A DNA stretch of 10,776 bases from Oscillospiraceae bacterium. GTDB lineage: Bacteria; Bacillota_A; Clostridia; Oscillospirales; Oscillospiraceae. Below are positions 1 through 7,017 of this stretch, piece after piece. The position numbers and the translations under genes were made by a program. The first letter of the stretch is position 1, and each line of letters opens with the position of its first letter. Location of the stretch: contig JAFQPT010000382.1 in assembly GCA_017411665.1 (NCBI GenBank), positions 1 to 10,776 of the forward strand. The letters are read 5' to 3'. A model generated the notes under the pieces. The model was given only the letters and a program-made list of their open reading frames with translations. It was not told where the DNA came from and ran no database searches.

Positions 1-38
1 AACTACATCTATTTCTATAACCATCAACGTATCCAGTT

Positions 39-75
39 AAAAACTGGAGTAGCGCCGCTAACGCTGCGCTACTCC
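39..75 (-). terminator. Candidate Rho-independent terminator of the glycerate operon
   Basis: A perfect 10-base inverted repeat (46-55 with 66-75, arm GGAGTAGCGC, 10-base loop) is followed on the minus strand by AG and then five T residues (43 down to 39). It lies about 110 bases past the dehydrogenase stop, in the right orientation to end that operon. The T tract is short and is itself part of a small CCAGTT/AACTGG palindrome, so efficiency is uncertain. The 76-184 stretch between it and the gene shows no other hairpin with a T tract on this strand and no gene. Confidence 0.55.
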
Positions 76-184
76 GCTTAAAACTCAATATTTCCTACTA
101 TGGGGCTTTTTTGTACTGTCCGTATAATTTGGAGCAGTGCAGAATAATCTGACGTGCTTTTTTGTTATCCGTTTTGGAAAGATA

Positions 185-1147
185 TTACTTGTTGACTACA
201 TTGACAGGTGCGCCTGCAAGGAACGCTGCGATATTTTCTGCAGTGGTGTTCATGATGCGGGCACGTGCTTCCTTGGGAGCCCATGCAATATGGGGAGTAA
301 TGATGCAGTTCTTTGCAGTCAGCAGAGGATTGCTGCCTACGATGGGTTCGGTAGAAACAACGTCCACAGCTGCTGCGTAAACCTTGCCGCTGTTGAGTGC
401 ATCCGCCAGATCCTGTTCAACAACCAGACCACCGCGGGAGCTGTTCAGCAGGATAACGCCGTCCTTCATCTTTGCAATGTTTTCCTTGCAAATGATGTCC
501 TTGGTGTTGGGGAACAGAGGGCAGTGCAGCGCGATGACGTCGGACTGAGCCAGTACATCGTCCACTTCCACATATTCTGCGATTTCGCGGCCTGCGTCGG
601 TGGGACGGGAGCCTGCAGCCAGAACCTTCATGCCCAGAGCCTTTGCCAGACGGCCGGTTGCCTGACCAATCTTGCCGAAGCCGATGATCCCCATGGTCTT
701 CCCGTCCAGCTCGATCAAGGGGTAATCCCAGAAGCACCAGTCTTCGCCGTTTTCCCAGCGACCTGCCTTAACTTGCTGGTCGTGGTGGCCGATGTGGTGG
801 CAGATTTCCAGCAGCAGACCGATGGTGTGCTGTGCCACAGCTGCGGTACCGTAGGTAGGAACGTTGGAAACGGGGATGCCGCGTTCCTTTGCTGCAGCAA
901 CGTCGATAACGTTGTAGCCGGTTGCCAGAACGGTGATGTATTTCAGATTCTTGCAGGCATCCATGATGTCAGCGGTGATAGCAACCTTGTTGCCGACCAG
1001 AACATCTGCATCGCCGATGCGCTTGATAATTTCGTCCTTATCTTCGGGGGTACGGTCATATACAACCAGTTCACCCAACTGCTTCAGAGGTTCCCAGCTC
1101 AGATCGCCGGGGTTTTCGCAATAGCCATCCAGAACTACAATTTTCAT
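185..1147 (-). CDS. D-2-hydroxyacid dehydrogenase (glycerate dehydrogenase / hydroxypyruvate reductase type)
   Basis: A 320-residue cytosolic NAD(P)-dependent oxidoreductase of the D-isomer-specific 2-hydroxyacid dehydrogenase family, expected to interconvert hydroxypyruvate (or glyoxylate) and D-glycerate (or glycolate). Seen in the protein: the nucleotide-binding GFGKIG loop at 156-161, and the family's catalytic Arg238 (in NSSRGG), Glu267 (in STEP) and His286 (in TPHIAW); length is normal. The segment after the second Rossmann strand reads AAGSRPT (177-183). It lacks the acidic residue typical of strict NAD enzymes and offers Ser/Arg instead, so NADPH use is possible (inference). The ATG overlaps the kinase stop as ATGA, and AAGGAG lies 9 bases upstream, implying translational coupling. 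Pairing with glycerate kinase is the main reason to favour glycerate/hydroxypyruvate over lactate or phosphoglycerate. The substrate is not proven by sequence. Confidence 0.92.
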   Translation of the reverse strand: MKIVVLDGYCENPGDLSWEPLKQLGELVVYDRTPEDKDEIIKRIGDADVLVGNKVAITADIMDACKNLKYITVLATGYNVIDVAAAKERGIPVSNVPTYGTAAVAQHTIGLLLEICHHIGHHDQQVKAGRWENGEDWCFWDYPLIELDGKTMGIIGFGKIGQATGRLAKALGMKVLAAGSRPTDAGREIAEYVEVDDVLAQSDVIALHCPLFPNTKDIICKENIAKMKDGVILLNSSRGGLVVEQDLADALNSGKVYAAAVDVVSTEPIVGSNPLLTAKNCIITPHIAWAPKEARARIMNTTAENIAAFLAGAPVNVVNK

Positions 1148-2292
1148 ACGTTTGCTCTCCTTTGTTCCGCAGCCAGAAGCCGCATAATGTTATCAGCTGT
1201 ATAGCTGAGGTTTTCCACACTGTGATGACGGCTGACAGAGAAATCCTGAGGCAGTCTGTTAATGGGGAACACCGCGGTCACGCCTATATCATATGCCGCA
1301 CCGATTTCCGCATCGTCAGCACCGCCGACGATGGCGATGACATTCTTGTTCAGCGTCTTTGCCCGCTGTGCCACACCGATGACCACCTTACCGCGCAGGC
1401 TCTGGGAATCCAGCTTACCTTCGCCTGTGATGACATAGTCGCAGTCCGCAGCCAGCTCTTCAAACTTGACGATATCCAGAACTGTCTGGATGCCCATCTG
1501 CAGTCTGCCGCCGAAGAATACCAGCATACCCATACCCATAGCACCTGCTGCGCCTGCACCGGGCGTATCGGGGTAATCCGCCCCCAGCTTGTCCGCCATG
1601 ACCTTTGCCAGATGGCGCAGACCGTTGTCCAGCTCTACGACCATATCGGGATCGGCGCCCTTCTGGGGTCCGAAGATATATGCCGCACCGGTAGTGCCGT
1701 ACATGGGGTTGTCAATATCGCACATAGTGATGATTTCCACGGCCTTCAGATTGGGGTCCAATCCGCTCAAATCAATATCCTCGATATTGCACAGGGTACC
1801 ACCTGTGGGCACGAATGCTTCCCCTGCAGCGTTATAGAACTTTACACCTGCAGCAGCCGCTGCACCGCAGCCTGCGTCGTTGGTCGCAGAACCGCCCAGA
1901 CCAACGATGATGCGCTTGACACCGCTCTTTGCAGCGTCCACCAGCAGCTCGCCCACACCGTAGGTAGTGGTCACTCTGGGGTCACGTCTGCCCTCAGCCA
2001 GAGGCAGCCCCGCACAGGCAGCCATTTCCACAACTGCCGTTTCCCCATTGTCAATCAGACCGTAATAAGCCTGCATATCTTCAAAGAAGGGATTCTTAAC
2101 TGTCAGATACTTCTTTTCCCCACCCAGAGCAGTCAGAAACGCATCCACAGAGCCTTCTCCGCCGTCAGCCACAGGAATACAGACCGTACCCGCATCGGGG
2201 AAATGCGCCTTGATTTTTTCCTCCAGCAGACGGCAAATCTGCTCGGAAGACAGCGTTCCTTTAAAAGAGTCGGGAATCAGCAGAAATTTCAA
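1144..2292 (-). CDS. Glycerate kinase, type I (GlxK/GarK family)
   Basis: A 382-residue kinase that transfers phosphate from ATP to D-glycerate; characterised members of this family mostly give 2-phosphoglycerate, which enters glycolysis at enolase. Family motifs in order: PDSFKGTLS (7-15), PVADGGEG (40-47), GLGGSATNDAGCG (131-143), CDIDNPMYG (191-199), GAAGAMGMG (247-255) and TGEGKLDSQSLRGK (289-302). Length matches the family. The chosen start is TTG at 2292: it gives the canonical N-terminus MKFLLIPDSFKG and has GGAGG (2305-2301) 8 bases upstream. An in-frame GTG at 2307 would include that ribosome binding site inside the gene and add five atypical residues. It is the first gene of the operon and overlaps the dehydrogenase start by 4 bases. 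No frameshift or missing motif is seen. Confidence 0.94.
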   Translation of the reverse strand: MKFLLIPDSFKGTLSSEQICRLLEEKIKAHFPDAGTVCIPVADGGEGSVDAFLTALGGEKKYLTVKNPFFEDMQAYYGLIDNGETAVVEMAACAGLPLAEGRRDPRVTTTYGVGELLVDAAKSGVKRIIVGLGGSATNDAGCGAAAAAGVKFYNAAGEAFVPTGGTLCNIEDIDLSGLDPNLKAVEIITMCDIDNPMYGTTGAAYIFGPQKGADPDMVVELDNGLRHLAKVMADKLGADYPDTPGAGAAGAMGMGMLVFFGGRLQMGIQTVLDIVKFEELAADCDYVITGEGKLDSQSLRGKVVIGVAQRAKTLNKNVIAIVGGADDAEIGAAYDIGVTAVFPINRLPQDFSVSRHHSVENLSYTADNIMRLLAAEQRRANV

Positions 2293-2326
2293 AGGGCATA
2301 CCTCCACTCATACTTTTACTTGTATA

Positions 2327-2355
2327 ATTGTAACACAACATCTGCATTTTCACTA
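2327..2355 (-). promoter_or_regulatory. Candidate extended -10 promoter for the glycerate operon
   Basis: On the minus strand the -10 hexamer TACAAT (2332-2327) is preceded by TG one base upstream (TGtTACAAT, an extended -10). A weak -35 TAGTGA (2355-2350) lies 17 bases away. Initiation would fall near 2320, giving a leader of roughly 28 bases with the GGAGG ribosome binding site. The weak -35 makes this a moderate call; no riboswitch-like fold is apparent in so short a leader. Confidence 0.45.
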
Positions 2356-2460
2356 TATCAATCTGAAAAAGAGCGCTTTTGATTGGTGCCGAATTTCTTT
2401 TCATTAAATTGTACAAAATCTTCAAAAGCTTCTGTTTGTCATGCTGTACACAACGCAATG

Positions 2461-2489
2461 TTGATTTTTGTATATTTATACTGTAAAAT
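2461..2489 (+). promoter_or_regulatory. Candidate sigma-A promoter of the MATE gene
   Basis: TTGATT (2461-2466) and TAAAAT (2484-2489) are spaced exactly 17 bases apart in an AT-rich stretch, about 45 bases before the MATE start codon. The spacer contains a small palindrome, GTATA-TT-TATAC (2470-2481), which could be a regulator site or chance. The rest of the 2308-2532 divergent intergenic region shows no gene, tRNA or clear riboswitch. Confidence 0.5.
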
Positions 2490-2532
2490 GATAACAGTGA
2501 CTATTTTTCCCATTTCAGCGAGGTGACCCTAT

Positions 2533-3921
2533 ATGAGCTTAAAAACTCTGTTCGCCCCCCGTGATATGACCGAGGGCGCTCCTTGGCAGCGTATCACGGA
2601 ATTTGCGGTTCCCATGCTGCTGGGCAACATTGCACAGCAGTTATATAACACCGCCGACTCCATTATTGTCGGCATGTACGTCGGCGACAATGCACTGTCT
2701 GCTGTTGGCAGCGCCAGCCCAATTCTGAACATGCTGCTGGCATTGTTTGTCGGTGTCGCAACCGGCGCAGGCATCGTCATTTCCCAAAGCTACGGCGCAA
2801 AGGACAGAGAAGCGCTGTCCACCGCCATCGGCAACTGCATTTCTCTGGCAGTGATTGCCACAATCATCATTATGATTGTCGGCCCCATGCTCACCATGCC
2901 TATGCTGGAGATGCTGGGCACTCCCACCTCCATCATTTACTGGTGTGCCGACTATCTGAACATTTTCTTCTACGGCATCCTCGGCTTCTTCATGTATAAC
3001 ATGCTGTCGGGTGTTCTCCGCGGTCTGGGCGACTCCCTTTCCGCACTGGGCTTCCTGCTGATCGCCGCCGCACTGAATATTGTACTCGACCTGGTGTTCG
3101 TAGCAAAGTTCAATATGGGCGTTCCCGGTGTCGCTCTGGCAACCGTCATGGCCCAGGCCATTTCCGCTGTGCTGTGCTTCATCAAGCTGATGAAGATGCA
3201 CGACCTGTTCGATTTGAACAAGGACACCATCAAGCTGAACAAGAAGGTTGCCATGCGTGTTATCCGTCTGGGCGTTCCCTCCGGCATTACGCAGGCAATC
3301 ATGGCCATCGCACAGATGACCGTTCAGACGCTGACCAACTCCATGGGCGAAATGGTCATCGCCTGCATGGTTATCATCATGCGCGTTGACGGTTTTGCGA
3401 TGATGCCCAACTTCACCTTCGGGCAGGCCATGGGCGTTTACACCGGCCAGAACGTGGGTGCAGGCAAGCACGACCGTGTCTATCTGGGCTGCAAGCAGGG
3501 TCTGATGATGGCAGTGGGCACTTCCACTGTGCTGACCGCACTGGTGCTGATTTTCGGCAGAACCCTGTTCGGCTTCTTCACCAAGACCCCTCATCTGATT
3601 AACATGGCAAGCGAAATGATGATGCTGATGGCTGTTGGCTACATCTGTATGTCCGTTACTCAGGTGCTGGGCGGTGTAATGCGCGGCTCGGGCGACACCG
3701 TGACCCCCATGTGGATTTCCATTTTCACCACTATCATCATCCGTGTTCCCGCAGCGTACATCATCGCACATCTGACCGCAAACTCCCGCTGGCCCAACGG
3801 TCAGCCCTGGGCACTGTCCGGTTCTCTGCTGATTGCATGGACATTGGGTATGGTGGCACAGATTCTGGCATACAAATTCGGCCCCTGGCGCAAGAAAATG
3901 CACATGGGTCTGGAAAGCTAA
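2533..3921 (+). CDS. MATE family efflux transporter
   Basis: A 462-residue inner-membrane protein of the MATE family, which exports drugs and other organic cations in exchange for Na+ or H+. The N-terminus DMTEGAPWQRITEFAVPMLL (11-30) and the following QQLYNTADSIIVG (35-47) are characteristic of clostridial MATE proteins. The chain reads as about 12 hydrophobic helices with the usual two-fold internal repeat: RGLGDS (163-168) corresponds to RGSGDT (384-389), and SQSYGA (84-89) to GQNVGAG (305-311). The linker between the halves is the charged stretch near 221-240. The start is supported by GAGGTGA about 7 bases upstream of ATG. It is a single-gene unit, divergent from the glycerate operon and convergent with the M56 operon. 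The substrate cannot be told from sequence, and no adjacent MarR or TetR regulator is present. Confidence 0.95.
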   Translation: MSLKTLFAPRDMTEGAPWQRITEFAVPMLLGNIAQQLYNTADSIIVGMYVGDNALSAVGSASPILNMLLALFVGVATGAGIVISQSYGAKDREALSTAIGNCISLAVIATIIIMIVGPMLTMPMLEMLGTPTSIIYWCADYLNIFFYGILGFFMYNMLSGVLRGLGDSLSALGFLLIAAALNIVLDLVFVAKFNMGVPGVALATVMAQAISAVLCFIKLMKMHDLFDLNKDTIKLNKKVAMRVIRLGVPSGITQAIMAIAQMTVQTLTNSMGEMVIACMVIIMRVDGFAMMPNFTFGQAMGVYTGQNVGAGKHDRVYLGCKQGLMMAVGTSTVLTALVLIFGRTLFGFFTKTPHLINMASEMMMLMAVGYICMSVTQVLGGVMRGSGDTVTPMWISIFTTIIIRVPAAYIIAHLTANSRWPNGQPWALSGSLLIAWTLGMVAQILAYKFGPWRKKMHMGLES

Positions 3922-3938
3922 AAGTCAATAAAAACAGC

Positions 3939-3970
3939 AATCCCGCACTCTTACGAGTGCGGGATTTTTT
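3939..3970 (+). terminator. Rho-independent terminator after the MATE gene, probably bidirectional
   Basis: A perfect 12-base stem (3939-3950 AATCCCGCACTC with 3955-3966) closes a TTAC loop and runs into T residues to 3970 on the plus strand. On the minus strand the same stem is followed after GCTG by TTTTT, so it can plausibly also end the convergent M56 operon, whose stop codon is at 3985-3987. The 3922-3984 gap contains nothing else. Confidence 0.92.
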
Positions 3971-3984
3971 CGTTTAATATGCTT

Positions 3985-6918
3985 TTACCATTCGTCCACA
4001 AATACGATCGTAACAGTATCTGTAAAATCACCGCAGCGCAGGGTGACAGTCACACTGCCCGTCTGTTTACCGGTAACCCAGCAAGCTGCATCTTCAAAAC
4101 GCAGCTCACAAATACTCTCATCGGAAATGCTCCACTCGTATGCATCTGTCATGTATGTGCCCTTCGGTTCGGCCACTGCATCAAGAACTACGCGCTGCCC
4201 AACTTCAGCAAGCAGCGGCTCTGCCTCATCAACACCATAGCCACTACTGATGTACACATTTGTGACAGCATAGCCGTTCTGTTCGGCATACACACCGTTG
4301 ATATAGTCCAATACTGCATCGGCATTGGTCAGAAGATAGTTTTCTCCGTCGAAGAATACTTTCCCGCGGTCAGACAGCGTGATGTTTGACTTCACACCCG
4401 GAAGCGTAATCCCATACAGATCATAAATGCATTCATCGCTGTAAATGATGTTTTCATCGGTCTGTTCGTCGGGAATCCCCGCCTGCAAAAGCGCTGTCAG
4501 CTGCTGCTTTTGATCATCGGTCATAGACAGCGGCTCTATGGTGTTGCCGCTGCGCCGCCGGATGATGTCAAAGTTCTCCCGATAGGATTCGTACAGTGTG
4601 GTCTGCAAACTTTCCAGCACCAGTGTCTCACTCTCGCCTGTCAGCGTCAGCACGCTGCCTTCCACAGCATAGGAATAGGTCTTCCGCGTGCCATCTGCAA
4701 AGGTGAGCACCAGTCGGTCATCTGCAGCCTCAAGCACAAACTGCTCTGTTTGCTTTCCTTCTTCATAATAGGTCGTGCGGCTGCCGATGCCATTACCTGC
4801 GCTCAGATAATACACCGTCATATCCGCAGCGGAATTACCGCCCCGTACCACTTCCCAGCTACCCTGCAGCGCAGAGGCGGCACGAAAGTCCTCTACCACA
4901 AATCGATAGGGTTCCAGCAGAGCGCACACCCCTGCGGTATATTCAGCAGGGAAATATACATCGTTTTCGGAATCATATACCCATCCGCAAGGATAAACAT
5001 GCAGAATGTATTCCGACAAATTTACAGCGATGATGTTGTCCATCTCTTCCATAGACAGCTCGGGCCGTTCCTCCACCGCATATGGACGGATATTCTCCAG
5101 CTCGGCTTCCAATTCTGCCTGTCGGTCAAATACATAGTAGCGGTTTTCTCCGTACCACATGGATACCTCACAGATTTCCGGCTGAGGATGGGTATAGTAC
5201 ACCCGCCCCTGCGCATCGGTCAATGGCTGATTGGATATCCAATTCATCCCCCGCAGCGCCTGCATAACCAGTGGCATTTTCGATAAGCGGTAGGCGTTGC
5301 CGTCCATGTAAAACAGCTCGTCGGCTACATAACACACACCCTTGTCTCCGTCGCAGGTAAAGTGAATTTCATAGTCGGGAGACTGCGGCATCGGAGCGGA
5401 TACTCGCTCAACCTCAGAAGTGCGAATAGCATCCAACAGCAAAGAGGAAGAATCTTGATATCGAAAATCCGTCATCTGCTCACCGTTGATCACATGGTTT
5501 ATATCCATCCCATAGGGCAGCAGTCCGTTGTCCGTCTGCTCACAAGGATACAGTGTATAAGTATAGTCATATCTTTCGTTGTAATAGGACAATGTGTTTT
5601 TCTGCCGATCCCATGTATAGGTTATGATATAGGGTGTGCCGTCCAAACTGTAGGAGTCGGTTTCGATCAGAATTTGATCGTCCTCCAGTGTGTAAGTGTA
5701 GTAGCTTATTCCGCTTGCCTGCTTGTTCCAATACCATACTTTCCGCACGGTGTCCCCGCGGAAATCCAGTTCCTCATAGGTTTCCACATTCCAGTTGTCG
5801 TCCCACATAGAGCCCGAATCGGTAACATAGTGCTCCCGTTCATAATGGCGCAGATCCTCGCTGCGCCAGAGACCTTCCAGCCCCCGTTCTTCCCCCGTGA
5901 ACACCACCAGACCAATCAACAGTACCAAAACCAACACGATGGGAATGGCGATTTTTGGCATCTTGGGATTTTTCACAATACGCAGCACACGCTGCTTCAA
6001 ATCGCTGTCGCTGCCTGTCATAGAGGTCGCCGTAGTCAGCATTCCCTTATACCCCACGCAGGTCAGATCAAGCAGCGTCCGTGCATAAGCAGTACGTTCT
6101 TCCTCTCCGATTCGCTTGAGCGCACCTTCGTCGCAGGCAAGCTCCGCATCCTGTTGGGAAATGTATGCTGCCGCCCACACCAGCGGATTATACCAGTGCA
6201 GCGTCACGCAGACACAGCGCAGCAGCGACCAGATGTGATCCTTGTGGCGGTAATGGGTCAGTTCGTGGGCCAGCACATGCCGCAGGGCATCCTCATCCGC
6301 AAACACTTCGGGTGTCACATATACCGCAGGCTGCAGAAAACCAAACAGACAGGGCGTTTCAATGGCAGCTGTTTCATAAATCGGAACAGTCTGTGTATCA
6401 AGATACCGTCTGCTGCGGCGCAGCTTTGCCGCAAACCGCAAATTGGATATGAAAAACGCGCTGCCTGCAAGCACCATCCCTGCTGCCCAGAGCATCATGA
6501 AAATACTTGAAGCGTTTACGGTGCGTTCACTCTGTCGGGTCGCTTCGCCTTGCACAGTCGATTCGCTCGGCTGTGTCGCTTGTGCCGTCTGAGTTGTCTG
6601 TGACGTATCGGACGGCACAGATACATCGGATGTATCGGTAATGTCGGATGCCACAAGTAAATCGGACGGTTCGGAAGTTTGGTTCTGCTGTATGTCATAA
6701 GTCGGCGCACGGTGCACTTCCCGCGCAACGTCTGTTTCGGGTACATAATTCAGCACACTTAAAGATGTAGCGCCCACGCCGCCGGGAATCAGCAGACGCA
6801 GCAGCACCAATGCCCACAGAGCATACCGCACCCACGCGCTGAGCTTGTCCCGTCCCACAAAGCGGATCAGTAATACCGCAGCAATCAATATGCAGGATGT
6901 CAAAATCCATTGCGTCAT
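3985..6918 (-). CDS. BlaR1-like M56 membrane metallopeptidase with large extracellular sensor region (paralogue B)
   Basis: A 977-residue antirepressor-type protease. Predicted helices lie near 3-20, 31-46, 139-160 and 321-341. The zinc site is HELTH (218-222) in HVLAHELTHYRHKDH, with Glu259 of DAELACDE as likely third ligand, placing the protease between helices 3 and 4 on the inner face as in BlaR1. The outer loop between helices 2 and 3 is strongly Ser/Thr/Gln-rich (about 80-135). After helix 4 the outer region (342-977) has a lipocalin-like beta segment starting LEGLWR (347-458), a second starting LQGSWEV (684-771), two copies of a small helix-plus-DG-strand module (about 488-556 and 797-877) and a C-terminal Ig-like Big_2-type domain (903-975). 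No STxK/SxN/KTG transpeptidase sensor is visible, so a beta-lactam signal is not supported. The start is ATG at 6918, with AAGGAGG 7 bases upstream; an upstream in-frame ATG at 7014 lacks a comparable site. Last gene of the operon. Confidence 0.9.
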   Translation of the reverse strand: MTQWILTSCILIAAVLLIRFVGRDKLSAWVRYALWALVLLRLLIPGGVGATSLSVLNYVPETDVAREVHRAPTYDIQQNQTSEPSDLLVASDITDTSDVSVPSDTSQTTQTAQATQPSESTVQGEATRQSERTVNASSIFMMLWAAGMVLAGSAFFISNLRFAAKLRRSRRYLDTQTVPIYETAAIETPCLFGFLQPAVYVTPEVFADEDALRHVLAHELTHYRHKDHIWSLLRCVCVTLHWYNPLVWAAAYISQQDAELACDEGALKRIGEEERTAYARTLLDLTCVGYKGMLTTATSMTGSDSDLKQRVLRIVKNPKMPKIAIPIVLVLVLLIGLVVFTGEERGLEGLWRSEDLRHYEREHYVTDSGSMWDDNWNVETYEELDFRGDTVRKVWYWNKQASGISYYTYTLEDDQILIETDSYSLDGTPYIITYTWDRQKNTLSYYNERYDYTYTLYPCEQTDNGLLPYGMDINHVINGEQMTDFRYQDSSSLLLDAIRTSEVERVSAPMPQSPDYEIHFTCDGDKGVCYVADELFYMDGNAYRLSKMPLVMQALRGMNWISNQPLTDAQGRVYYTHPQPEICEVSMWYGENRYYVFDRQAELEAELENIRPYAVEERPELSMEEMDNIIAVNLSEYILHVYPCGWVYDSENDVYFPAEYTAGVCALLEPYRFVVEDFRAASALQGSWEVVRGGNSAADMTVYYLSAGNGIGSRTTYYEEGKQTEQFVLEAADDRLVLTFADGTRKTYSYAVEGSVLTLTGESETLVLESLQTTLYESYRENFDIIRRRSGNTIEPLSMTDDQKQQLTALLQAGIPDEQTDENIIYSDECIYDLYGITLPGVKSNITLSDRGKVFFDGENYLLTNADAVLDYINGVYAEQNGYAVTNVYISSGYGVDEAEPLLAEVGQRVVLDAVAEPKGTYMTDAYEWSISDESICELRFEDAACWVTGKQTGSVTVTLRCGDFTDTVTIVFVDEW
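5959..6918 (-). repeat. Tandem paralogous copy 2 of the M56 transmembrane/protease segment
   Basis: The DNA coding residues 1-320 of paralogue B is clearly homologous to 8677-9537. Long shared runs are visible by eye, for example around 5985-6075 against 8695-8785 (CGCTGCTTCAAATC, GCTGCCTGTCATAGAGGT and CCCACGCAGGTCA on the plus strand). Beyond this segment the genes diverge strongly. This is a duplication within genes, not a mobile element. Confidence 0.8.
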
Positions 6919-6945
6919 GTTCTTTCCTCCTTCCGAGGGAATTGC

Positions 6946-6978
6946 GCTCCTGTTCGGCTGAGAGTACCGAACAGGAGC
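6946..6978 (-). other. Intercistronic hairpin between the two M56 genes
   Basis: A perfect 12-base inverted repeat, GCTCCTGTTCGG (6946-6957) with CCGAACAGGAGC (6967-6978), has a 9-base loop. It sits within the 99-base gap between the paralogues and ends about 15 bases before the ribosome binding site of the second. No T tract follows on either strand, so it is not a standard terminator. In the mRNA it could protect a 3' end or mark a processing site that sets expression of the downstream gene (inference). Confidence 0.7.
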
Positions 6979-7017
6979 TTGAGATAAGAGATAGATATAG
7001 ATAACGATTTCCATCGT

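Noticed and set aside
105..130. T-rich stretch and TATAAT-like box left of the dehydrogenase (GGGGCTTTTTT, GTATAAT)
   Set aside because: No complementary stem precedes the T run and no -35 lies at proper spacing from the TATAAT, so neither terminator nor promoter is supported.
137..1204. Long plus-strand reading frame opposite the dehydrogenase (355 codons)
   Set aside because: Antisense to a gene with all catalytic residues; composition is Cys/Gln/Asn/His-rich and unlike a real protein, a result of the sense codon bias.
1162..2382. Plus-strand frame of 406 codons opposite glycerate kinase
   Set aside because: It is the antisense shadow of a complete, motif-bearing kinase gene, with no ribosome binding site or recognisable domain.
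2408..2452. TTGTACA ... TGTACACAA imperfect inverted repeat in the divergent intergenic region
   Set aside because: One arm has an insertion, the spacing is long, and it is AT-rich DNA where such matches are common.
2261..2458. Short minus-strand frame (65 codons) over the kinase start and promoter
   Set aside because: It overlaps the candidate promoter and kinase start in another frame and has no good ribosome binding site at its own start.
2641..3903. Minus-strand frame of 420 codons opposite the MATE gene
   Set aside because: Very His/Gln/Asn-rich antisense translation; the sense strand has a full MATE with promoter, ribosome binding site and terminator.
5362..6510. Plus-strand frame of 382 codons inside paralogue B
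   Set aside because: Antisense to the M56 gene, and no matching open frame of similar content is preserved in paralogue A.
6946..6978. Terminator between the M56 genes
   Set aside because: The stem is strong but neither strand has a T tract after it; it is listed as an intercistronic hairpin instead.
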